A program made the translations under genes and the position numbers. 64,000 bases of DNA from assembly GCA_964460785.1 (NCBI GenBank), contig CAYWQB010000004.1, forward strand, positions 209,192-273,191. The letters run 5' to 3'. Below are positions 1-7,736 of this stretch, piece by piece. Positions within the stretch are counted from its first letter, which is position 1. Each line of letters begins with the position of its first letter. Below the pieces are notes generated by a model that had not been told where the DNA came from, did no database searches, and saw nothing but the letters and a program-made list of their open reading frames with translations. The DNA is from CAYWQB01 sp964460785. Lineage in GTDB: Bacteria > Chlamydiota > Chlamydiia > Chlamydiales > CAYWQB01.

Positions 1-123
1 GTTGCAGACCTAAAGAACCAGCTAACGATAAAAGAAGCAAGAATACAAGAGCTAGAAGCTCAGTTGCAGATGGCAAATGAGCAACATATGGATCTTCTTG
101 TTCGTACACACGACTTTTCATAA
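1..123 (+). CDS. C-terminal fragment of a coiled-coil protein
   Basis: Frame 1 is open from the window edge to a TAA at 121-123, giving 40 residues. The visible part is rich in Gln, Glu, Lys and Leu with heptad-like spacing (QELEAQLQMANEQ), as in the tail of a coiled coil. The start and any catalytic domain lie outside the window, so no function is assigned. It converges on the DUF2608 gene, whose stop is about 10 bases away. Confidence 0.55.
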   Translation, partial: VADLKNQLTIKEARIQELEAQLQMANEQHMDLLVRTHDFS

Positions 124-132
124 AAAGTTACG

Positions 133-837
133 TTACAGTTCAAATGGTGTATGAAGGCCGATGTAGGGGATCGCGAGTTTTTTGGCAGCCTCTTCAACGG
201 ATTGTAAGTGTGCCTTACCATCATCAATATGAAAAATAATTCCAGGAGATCGCTTCATCGCTTGAAGAAGGCTGTGAAGTAGGTCTCCTTTGCTATTTAG
301 GTCATGAATAAACAGCACGCCTTCAGTAAGAAGGGGTGTGGCTTCAAAGGAGCAAGTAAAGCTTCGTGAGTCGTATGATTCCTTACTAAAGGCAATATTA
401 AGGTCCGCTACTTGCTTAAGAGTCGCTGCGGCAACTGCAGGCTGCCTGTGTGTAAATCCAAGAACAGGGATTCCTTCGCTTTGTATTTGCTGAATGATCT
501 CTTTTGCTTGTTCATCTAGTAGACGGACAGGGGTTTGTTCTTGCCGGCGTATCCACTCTGGGTAGATTTGAGCCAAAGCCTCTTTTTTATTAAGCCCTCG
601 GCTGGCTCTCGCATCAAGCTCTTGATAAAACCAACGAGCATGCCCCTCTTCAGTCGCCCCCTCAAAAAGACAGTTGTCTAAGTCGACCAAGACAAGAGGG
701 TTTTGTTCCTTGTGCTCTAGCACAAGGCTTTGAAGCTGAAAAAAGTTACTTTTCTCAATAATTTTTCCAAACATAAGGGGAGGCCAAAGACAGATTGTTG
801 TCATAAGTAAAGTAGAGCAGACTTTCTTAAAAAACAT
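133..837 (-). CDS. DUF2608 family protein, HAD-like, exported
   Basis: This 234-aa protein starts with a typical signal peptide (Met-Phe-Phe-Lys-Lys, then a hydrophobic stretch to about residue 24), so it is probably exported to the periplasm. Residues 45-60 hold LVLVDLDNCLFEG, a HAD-type motif I in which the second aspartate of DxDxT is kept and the Thr is replaced. LFIHDLNSKG and the downstream IIFHIDDG (about residues 199-206) could supply the later acidic motif. This matches DUF2608, a family known mainly from Chlamydiae, Legionella and relatives, distantly related to acid phosphatases. The substrate is unknown. Length fits the family. Confidence 0.75.
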   Translation of the reverse strand: MFFKKVCSTLLMTTICLWPPLMFGKIIEKSNFFQLQSLVLEHKEQNPLVLVDLDNCLFEGATEEGHARWFYQELDARASRGLNKKEALAQIYPEWIRRQEQTPVRLLDEQAKEIIQQIQSEGIPVLGFTHRQPAVAAATLKQVADLNIAFSKESYDSRSFTCSFEATPLLTEGVLFIHDLNSKGDLLHSLLQAMKRSPGIIFHIDDGKAHLQSVEEAAKKLAIPYIGLHTPFEL

Positions 838-1057
838 GATAAAGCCCTTTAGATTGAATGGAGTAGGTTACAGTAGGGGTTGTTAAAAGACAATTTTCTT
901 TGATTAGGTATGCCAGAGAGAGCCTCTGCGATGAGAGATAGTAATTACCTATTTATTAGTAGGTTGGTTTGTTTTTAAAAAGGGCTCTTATAATACAAAT
1001 AATTATTTGTTTCAAATATTTATTTGATGATAATATCTTCTCTATAGGAGGGGTATT

Positions 1058-4000
1058 ATGGTCGACCCTATCATTTATACGTCGCAAGTTCGCCAAGCGC
1101 TCATTAGTGGAAAGGAAGAAGCAGCACAGGAGCTTAAATTACTGCAAGGTCGCAAGGTCGCAATTGTCTGTACAGAAGAAGAGTCTGCTGCAGTAAAAGC
1201 ATACATAAAAGCGCAAGAATCCTTGAGATTAGAACCTGGAGACCAAGCCCCAACCTTGAATAAGGAGGCAAATCCTTTAAGCCAGCCGCACTTTTCTGAA
1301 TCAGGGACAAAAGCTTTACTCTCAGCCCTCAATCAAGGTAGCAGTGAAGAAGTGCTTGATAAAGAGCAAAGTATTACTTCTAAACAGTTTATACATTTTT
1401 ATCGAGAGCAAGTTAGCTCTCTTTCAACAGAGGATAAAAAACGAGAATACCTCAATGACCTACTGAACAAAGATCCTGAAATGGCATCAGCAGTGATTGC
1501 TGACATCCTTTTAGAAGATACGGAGAAGTGGCTGCCTCTTCTTTTGTCTCTAGATTGGACAGTCGATGAGCTTTTAGCTTTAACAGACCAGGTTGGACTT
1601 GAGAACCCCAAACTGCCTATCACTTTTTTGCTCTCTTTACCTCCTTCAAAAGAGTTTGAAAATATATGTGTTCTTAACACATTAGCGAGTGACCCAAAGG
1701 GTAAGTACAATCAGCAAATTATCAATGATATCAGGGGCTCAAAGGTTTCAGAAAGAGGTCAGGCAAAGGTGCTTGGGAAGCTCTTGTATCGATCTCCAGT
1801 AGAATATATTCCCCAAATACTCAAGCAGGCAGAATCTTTGCCTTTAGAAGATCCTACTCTCAATGATTTTTTCATCGCAGCAGTTGCTGCCAGCGAAATT
1901 GAAGATGCGATTGAAGGGATCGAGGCATATATTAAAGAGAAAAAAGAGCAAGGGGCTGAAAGCCCAGTTCTTAGCGCCCCGCAGAGTAAGCTCGTCATTG
2001 CAATATTTAGAAATGTGAACAATGAAGAAATAGTACTAGATCCATCGGAATATGTAGAGCTTTGGCCTTCTTTATTTGAAGAGATGACCTTCCCAACTAT
2101 GGAGGAAAAGATTGAAGTCCTTCAATTGATTAGCGGGTTTTCTAAGGATCTATCTTACGTAGATGGATTGAAGATGCCAGATCGAGAGAGCTATCTCGAA
2201 GGGGTATACACTTTATTCTTCTCAGGATCTAGTGTGATGGAAGATTTTTCATTTATTCAGCCTGAAGCAGTGGGAAAGATTAAACACTTTCTTAAGAAAA
2301 GTGGCTTGAGTGAGGCGGAAAAAAACTCTTTAATTAAAAGGTATTTGCAAGAGATCAATCAGTCTTGCTCTATGACGCATCTACTCTCATACTCTCCACA
2401 TGGGAACTTGATAGACATGCTGAAGAGGAAGAAAAGAGAGCTTATTATACCATTTCTGACTGAAAGTACTTTTGAAGCGAAGGATATGGAGAGCGCTCTT
2501 GAACTATGCCTTTCTGGAGACCTAAACAAACAGGAAAACTTTGCTTTACTCTCTAAGCTTATGACTTACCCTTGGTTCAACTTGAGCCAGTTAATAAAAA
2601 GTAGGATGGGGTATTCATTTCCTCGTTTATCTAAGGAAGATGTAGATAATCTTCTTAATCAGGATAACCTTAAGCTGTATATGCAGAAAGATAATGGAGT
2701 GGAATTAAGCTTCTTACTTAGATTTCAGCCTTATACTTCTTCCTCAGTACAAAGTTCAGAGGAAGTAGCAGAGGTAGGTAAGACCGAAGATCTTATTGAG
2801 AAAGCTTTCTTAGTGGGCTCTCTAAGTGAAGGGGGAACAGTTGAGGAATTAGCAAAGATCAGAAACCCTCTTGTCATTAAGATGGCGATGCTTAACCGGT
2901 TGATTAAGTTGAGTACTGAGCATAAAGAAAACTTTAAAAAAAGCCTTCAGGAGATTTTGGATGGAAGAGGAAGGGAGTGGCAAGAAATTGAGCAACAAGC
3001 CTCAGAATTGCTTGGAGAAGAAGAATGGGCTCGATTCAAGAGTGAGCTACTGCCTTTATCCCCTAAGTTCTTATTAGAAAAAGCGGGGGAGATTATTTTT
3101 GTTTCAGAGAACCAGAGTTTAGATGGGGAGGCTTATCAGCTGTTAAAGAAAGAGGTGATGCCAGCCGTTCATAAACTCTGGTCTAAAGAACAAGCAAACT
3201 TCCTTGTTCGTTTTACTGCGATGCAGCTTGCTTCATCACCCTCTTATTTAGAGCACTATCAGTTATGGAGTCATAAAGCTTCAGGAAAAGGAAAGCTCCC
3301 TTTGCCTACGATTCCTTTAGTGCCTATGCTAGCTAAACTTGGCATGGAAGCATATCAAGAGGATCCAAAGGGTACAGATACTGTGCGAGAGAGTTTGGTG
3401 GGAAAGCTAGAAAAAACAAAGGACCTATTTAAAGGTGGGCAACACCATCTGCGTGCAGACTTCCTCTCTCTCTCTGAAGAGATTTGCAATACACATGCAT
3501 TATCTTCCTTAGAGCAGTTACAGTTGATGGATGCCCTTTTACCTTCTGCGAGCTCTAAAGGGAAGGAAAGGGCAAATCAACTCAGGAGCAATATCCGCCT
3601 TTGTAAAGCGATTCTTTCTAGCAGAGGAGGGGTTGAAGGTTTAGCTGAAATTGTGAAAGAAAAGGGACCTATTTTAGAGAAAATAAATCGATGGATTCAG
3701 AGTCAGTGGGATGAAAGAGAGTTCTTGGGAATTGGAGAGCTCTCTCCTGAACAGGAAGCTAACTATCGCTACTATTTTTTTGACCACCCTATGGCAGATA
3801 GCTTTAAAACTTATGTGCGAGTCCACAAGAATGCCGATACCTACAATGTGAAGAAAAATTTACCTATTTTAGCGCGCGCACTTATTGAAGGAAACTGCAA
3901 AGAAGTAAGGTATAAACTAGAGGGGGATGAACACTTAACAAAGATTGCTACAAAATATCCTGAGGTATGGGAGGGCTGGAAAGCCGATCCTCAGCCTCAA

Positions 4001-4798
4001 AAATTTTCAGATATCATAGGCTCTGGAGGTGCTTCAAACCAAGAAAGTTTTTGCGCATTTATCGAGCAGCAGTTTAAGCAGGTCCCTAGCTTAGGAGAGA
4101 CATTCCCTCACCTACAAAAAACTCTAGAGGGAGGAAAAACATCAGAACTAGACAAGGCCTCTCCTTTAGAAAAAGCTTTGATAAAGTTTTATGAAGAGGG
4201 TGGAGACTCCCTTTTAGAAATTGGTTCTTTGGTGGAAGAAAGTAAAGAGGTGCCATTAGTATTTTCATTAGCCATGGACTTTTTTATCTCCAACCTTGAA
4301 CAACCTTCAGTTCAATCTTCTAGCTTTACTGTCGTCGATACAGATGATCCTATAGATATATTTAACTGTGGGGTAGGAGATAGCTGTCAACGTATTGATG
4401 GAAAGCCAACAACTAACCAATATGTACTGGGCTATTGTTTAGATGGAAAAAATCGAATGGTCGCTGTAAAGGATGAAAATGGAAACCTTGTGGCTAGACA
4501 TATTCTTCGTCTTGCTTGGGATGAAGAAAGCAAGCAGCCAGCTCTTTACTTAGAGCCTCTATACTCTACTGTATCTAAAAAAGAGTTTCCTGTCCCTTGT
4601 GAGAGCCTTCTCCTTTGGCAAGCGGCTCAAACAGCTTGTAAATTGGGGATCCCTCTCTATAGAGGGTTAGAAAAAGGTGGAACAAGCGCGGATCTTACAT
4701 CTTTGACCTTTTATTCTTCTAAGGGAATAGAGGGGTATGATGATACAATAGCTGAACAAGGAAGGGTTAGGGTTGGCCGGGGGCATCTCTTAACATAA
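1058..4798 (+). CDS. large helical protein with conserved C-terminal domain, unrecognised
   Basis: This 1246-aa protein starts at an ATG preceded by a strong ribosome site (AGGAGGGG, 6 bases upstream). An overlapping frame from 969 is a shadow. It has no signal peptide. Residues 1-1060 look almost wholly alpha-helical with Leu-rich segments, as in a HEAT-like scaffold. The last ~170 residues differ in character: GVGDSCQRIDGKP, LGYCLDGKNRMVAVKD, ARHILRLAWDE and LYLEPLYS resemble a compact alpha/beta domain with a conserved Cys. I cannot name a family. Size and setting are like the later effector-like genes, so an injected or host-interacting protein is possible, but that is inference. Confidence 0.75.
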   Translation: MVDPIIYTSQVRQALISGKEEAAQELKLLQGRKVAIVCTEEESAAVKAYIKAQESLRLEPGDQAPTLNKEANPLSQPHFSESGTKALLSALNQGSSEEVLDKEQSITSKQFIHFYREQVSSLSTEDKKREYLNDLLNKDPEMASAVIADILLEDTEKWLPLLLSLDWTVDELLALTDQVGLENPKLPITFLLSLPPSKEFENICVLNTLASDPKGKYNQQIINDIRGSKVSERGQAKVLGKLLYRSPVEYIPQILKQAESLPLEDPTLNDFFIAAVAASEIEDAIEGIEAYIKEKKEQGAESPVLSAPQSKLVIAIFRNVNNEEIVLDPSEYVELWPSLFEEMTFPTMEEKIEVLQLISGFSKDLSYVDGLKMPDRESYLEGVYTLFFSGSSVMEDFSFIQPEAVGKIKHFLKKSGLSEAEKNSLIKRYLQEINQSCSMTHLLSYSPHGNLIDMLKRKKRELIIPFLTESTFEAKDMESALELCLSGDLNKQENFALLSKLMTYPWFNLSQLIKSRMGYSFPRLSKEDVDNLLNQDNLKLYMQKDNGVELSFLLRFQPYTSSSVQSSEEVAEVGKTEDLIEKAFLVGSLSEGGTVEELAKIRNPLVIKMAMLNRLIKLSTEHKENFKKSLQEILDGRGREWQEIEQQASELLGEEEWARFKSELLPLSPKFLLEKAGEIIFVSENQSLDGEAYQLLKKEVMPAVHKLWSKEQANFLVRFTAMQLASSPSYLEHYQLWSHKASGKGKLPLPTIPLVPMLAKLGMEAYQEDPKGTDTVRESLVGKLEKTKDLFKGGQHHLRADFLSLSEEICNTHALSSLEQLQLMDALLPSASSKGKERANQLRSNIRLCKAILSSRGGVEGLAEIVKEKGPILEKINRWIQSQWDEREFLGIGELSPEQEANYRYYFFDHPMADSFKTYVRVHKNADTYNVKKNLPILARALIEGNCKEVRYKLEGDEHLTKIATKYPEVWEGWKADPQPQKFSDIIGSGGASNQESFCAFIEQQFKQVPSLGETFPHLQKTLEGGKTSELDKASPLEKALIKFYEEGGDSLLEIGSLVEESKEVPLVFSLAMDFFISNLEQPSVQSSSFTVVDTDDPIDIFNCGVGDSCQRIDGKPTTNQYVLGYCLDGKNRMVAVKDENGNLVARHILRLAWDEESKQPALYLEPLYSTVSKKEFPVPCESLLLWQAAQTACKLGIPLYRGLEKGGTSADLTSLTFYSSKGIEGYDDTIAEQGRVRVGRGHLLT

Positions 4799-4897
4799 CC
4801 ATTTTTTAGCCCTCTGAAGACCTAGGGGGAAGCTCTTGATGGAAAACGCATAGAAAGGCAAAATTACTTCCTTTTAGATTAAAAAGAGAGACCTCGC

Positions 4898-5374
4898 ATG
4901 GATGTCTATACAATAGACCTAGAAACAGCTGCAGGCAAAACCCACTCATTGCAAGAGTGCAAAGATCACCACATTTTACTTGTCAATATAGCGAATAAAT
5001 GTGGGTTTCATGGGCAGGAGCAAGAATTAATTGACTGGGCAAAAGAGTGGCAAGATAAGCCTTTTGTCCTGGTTCTTTTTCCCTGCCACCAATTCTTAAG
5101 GCAGGAAAAGCGCTCTGAAAAGGAGCTTTGTCATCTAGCATCAAACCTTCCAAAGAATGTATGGGTTCTTAAAAAGGGGGAAGTGCTGGGAGATCATGCA
5201 CATCCTCTTTATCAGCAGCTGAAGAAAGAGCTTAAAGGTGACTTGCACTTGCCTGTTGTCCCCTGGAACTATACAAAGATCTGGATTGCACCAAATGCTT
5301 CAACCGTGCGGCGCTTCTTACCCTCTGAAGGAGTAGAAAGTGTGAAAAAAGAGCTTTCTCAGCATCTCTCTTGA
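4898..5374 (+). CDS. glutathione peroxidase-like protein (Cys type)
   Basis: This 158-aa protein has the thioredoxin-fold glutathione peroxidase signatures. NIANKCGF carries the peroxidatic Cys (a Cys, not Sec, at about residue 38), LFPCHQF carries the catalytic Gln, and PWNYTKIW carries the Trp-Asn pair. Length matches bacterial BtuE/GpxA enzymes (150-180 aa). It reduces hydrogen peroxide or lipid peroxides, usually with thioredoxin or glutathione as reductant, in the cytosol. It is the first gene of a tight cluster: its TGA overlaps the ATG of the next gene by one base. Confidence 0.88.
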   Translation: MDVYTIDLETAAGKTHSLQECKDHHILLVNIANKCGFHGQEQELIDWAKEWQDKPFVLVLFPCHQFLRQEKRSEKELCHLASNLPKNVWVLKKGEVLGDHAHPLYQQLKKELKGDLHLPVVPWNYTKIWIAPNASTVRRFLPSEGVESVKKELSQHLS

Positions 5375-6252
5375 TGGAGATATCTATACCTTTAGTTCGC
5401 ACACTTATAGCTAGCCAATTTCCTCAATGGGCAGATTTGCCAATCACTCCTGTAGCCAAGTCAGGATGGGATCATCGCACATTTCATTTAGGGAGTGCGC
5501 TATCTGTTCGCTTACCCAGTCAAGCTTGCTATGCACCCCAGGTGCAAAAAGAGTGGCAGTGGCTACCCTTTCTTCAAAAGCAGATGTGTACCTCTATTTC
5601 TCAGCCTCTAGGTTTAGGGCTTCCTAATGAAGGGTTTCCCTGGCACTGGGGGATATACCAGTGGCTAGAGGGAAAAGCGGTTCGAGATCAGAGAGACTTT
5701 CCTAAAATAGCCTTAGCTGAAGACCTTGCCCACTTTCTCAAAGAGCTCCATAAAATCCCCACAACTTGTGGGCCAAGGCCTGGAGAGCATAACTTTTTTC
5801 GGGGAGGGGCTTTGCAGGTTTACCATAAAGAAGTGGAACATGCCCTGAGTCGTTTAAAGGGCCAGATAGACACCTCAAAAGCAAGAAGCATTTGGCAGCA
5901 AGCCCTCGCTTCAGCATGGGAAGCGGGTCCTGTTTGGGTACATGGCGATATTAGTGTAGGTAATCTTCTCGCCCAAGATGGGCGACTTTGTGCTTGTATT
6001 GACTTTGGCCTACTATCGATTGGGGACCCTGCCTGTGACTTGGTGATGGCTTGGACATTCTTCGACCAAGAAAGTCGAGACCTTTTTCGCAACAGACTCG
6101 ACTTAGATCAAAAAACATGGGAGCGAGCCAAAGGGTGGGCTCTTTGGAAGGCTCTGATTACAGAGGCAAAGCCTAATTCTGGACCATCTCTTGAAAAAAA
6201 ACAGAGCCAAAGGGTGCTGCAGGCGCTTCTTAATGGAAAGGAGGATGTATGA
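5374..6252 (+). CDS. APH/choline-kinase-fold phosphotransferase
   Basis: About 292 aa. A TTG at 5371 is in frame, but the ATG at 5374 overlaps the upstream stop (TGATG) and is the better start. It shows the APH-family Brenner motif HGDISVGNLL (catalytic Asp and metal-binding Asn) followed by CIDFGLLSIGDPACDL (DFG-like Asp). Members phosphorylate small hydroxylated molecules: aminoglycosides, macrolides, choline, fructosamines. Nothing here fixes the substrate, and a resistance role should not be assumed. The gene is coupled to selO by an ATGA overlap at 6249-6252, so it belongs to a three-gene operon. Confidence 0.82.
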   Translation: MEISIPLVRTLIASQFPQWADLPITPVAKSGWDHRTFHLGSALSVRLPSQACYAPQVQKEWQWLPFLQKQMCTSISQPLGLGLPNEGFPWHWGIYQWLEGKAVRDQRDFPKIALAEDLAHFLKELHKIPTTCGPRPGEHNFFRGGALQVYHKEVEHALSRLKGQIDTSKARSIWQQALASAWEAGPVWVHGDISVGNLLAQDGRLCACIDFGLLSIGDPACDLVMAWTFFDQESRDLFRNRLDLDQKTWERAKGWALWKALITEAKPNSGPSLEKKQSQRVLQALLNGKEDV

Positions 6253-7676
6253 GCAGTCAGACCCTTTTTGCAGGAGCTCCGATTTTTCAACCTATTGAAC
6301 AACTGCCTTCTCTGTTTTTTACTCCATGGAGGCCTTTGAGCCTTGAGCAACCTAAGACCCTTTTGTTCAATGAGCCTTTAGCATGTGCGCTGGGTCTTAA
6401 CCTGCAGCAGCTGCAAGGGATGGCGGGAGCAAAAGAGCTTGCTGGGCAAGGGAGGCAAGGAGTCGCCATGGCTTATGCTGGGCACCAGTTTGGTCATTTC
6501 GTGCCACAACTAGGGGATGGGCGAGCCTTGCTCCTGGGAAGCCTAAAGAGCCAAGGGACCTTTTATGACATTCATCTAAAGGGGAGTGGCCCGACACCCT
6601 ATGCTCGAGGGGGAGATGGCCTGTGTCCACTGGGGCCCGCCATCCGAGAGTTTTTGGTTAGTGAAGCGATGTATGCTCTTGGGGTCCCAACAACAAGAGC
6701 GCTCTCTGTCGTAGAAACAGGGATCAGTACCTATCGTGATAAAGAACTACCCGGAGCGATTCTAACACGGGTAGCAAAGAGTCATATCCGTGGAGGAACA
6801 TTTGAGCTCGCTTTTCACCAAGGCCAGTTATCCGACCTTCAAAAGCTCGCAGACTTTTCTATCGAACGAAGTGACCCTACTGTAGCTTCAGCTACTCAAC
6901 CATATGAAGCTTTGTACCGCGAGGTGGTCTCTTCGCAAGCCAAGCTGGTTGCCCAATGGATGTTGATCGGCTTTGTGCATGGGGTGATGAATACCGATAA
7001 CATGTCTCTTTCAGGAGAAACTATTGATTATGGCCCTTGTGCCTATCTTGATGCGTATGATCCGAACAAAGTCTTTAGCTTTATCGATCAGCAAGGGCGC
7101 TATGCTTATAGCAACCAGCCAGCTATTGCTTACTGGAACCTCCATGTTCTTGGTAAGGTAATGAGCCCACTTTTTGATGACCCAGAGCCTGTACAGGAAG
7201 CTTTACATAATTATTGGAGCCTATTCAATACAGCATGGGAAAAGGGAATGTGTCATAAACTAGGCCTGGCCTTTGATGATCCTAAGGCTCAAGGATTGAT
7301 TGATCGCTTGCTCGTTCTAATGGCACAAAATCAAGCTGATTACACGGCTACTTTCCTCCAGTTAACGGAAGAAAGTCGCGAGGGATTTTCCCAACTGTTT
7401 ATGAAAGCAGAAGCAGCGAAAGAGTGGTTTGATCAGTGGAGTACCATGGCAACAGCAGATGGAAAAGACAACATGGGGCAATATAACCCAATCTATATTC
7501 CTCGTAATCATCTGGTTGAGCGTGCGATCCAGCAAGCATACCAAGGAGACTTAAGGGGCGCTATCCAATTGCTGCAAGCTCTGCGCAATCCCTTTGTCAA
7601 AGAGAAGGGGACTTCTGAACTATCTAGACCGCCATCGAAAGAGGAACAAGTCCAGCAAACCTTTTGTGGAACCTGA
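6249..7676 (+). CDS. selO: protein adenylyltransferase SelO (YdiU family)
   Basis: This 475-aa protein has the length of Escherichia coli SelO/YdiU (478 aa). Signatures seen: VAMAYAGHQFGHFVPQLGDG, the GRALLLG segment, HLKGSGPTPYARGGDG, the GPAIREFLVSEAM helix, THIRGGTFE-like SHIRGGTFE, and GVMNTDNM with IDYGPCA, the pseudokinase-fold metal site. The C-terminus ends in Cys-Gly-Thr, where several homologues have a conserved Cys or Sec. SelO is a pseudokinase that transfers AMP to protein substrates and is linked to redox stress through glutaredoxin AMPylation. It is last in the coupled cluster with glutathione peroxidase. Its GC content looks higher than that of the neighbouring effector genes. 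Confidence 0.93.
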   Translation: MSSQTLFAGAPIFQPIEQLPSLFFTPWRPLSLEQPKTLLFNEPLACALGLNLQQLQGMAGAKELAGQGRQGVAMAYAGHQFGHFVPQLGDGRALLLGSLKSQGTFYDIHLKGSGPTPYARGGDGLCPLGPAIREFLVSEAMYALGVPTTRALSVVETGISTYRDKELPGAILTRVAKSHIRGGTFELAFHQGQLSDLQKLADFSIERSDPTVASATQPYEALYREVVSSQAKLVAQWMLIGFVHGVMNTDNMSLSGETIDYGPCAYLDAYDPNKVFSFIDQQGRYAYSNQPAIAYWNLHVLGKVMSPLFDDPEPVQEALHNYWSLFNTAWEKGMCHKLGLAFDDPKAQGLIDRLLVLMAQNQADYTATFLQLTEESREGFSQLFMKAEAAKEWFDQWSTMATADGKDNMGQYNPIYIPRNHLVERAIQQAYQGDLRGAIQLLQALRNPFVKEKGTSELSRPPSKEEQVQQTFCGT

Positions 7677-7736
7677 AGACTTTTAACCAAAAAAAAATTA
7701 TAGGGGCCTATAGCAAAGAACAACTAGGTCTCTATA

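Noticed and set aside
969..1196. 75-aa reading frame before the 1246-aa gene
   Set aside because: It overlaps the strong ribosome site and the start of the long gene in another frame and has no recognisable content.
5374..6252. APH-fold kinase as an antibiotic-resistance gene
   Set aside because: The fold serves many small-molecule kinases, and the operon with SelO and a peroxidase argues for metabolism or stress. Nothing identifies an aminoglycoside site.
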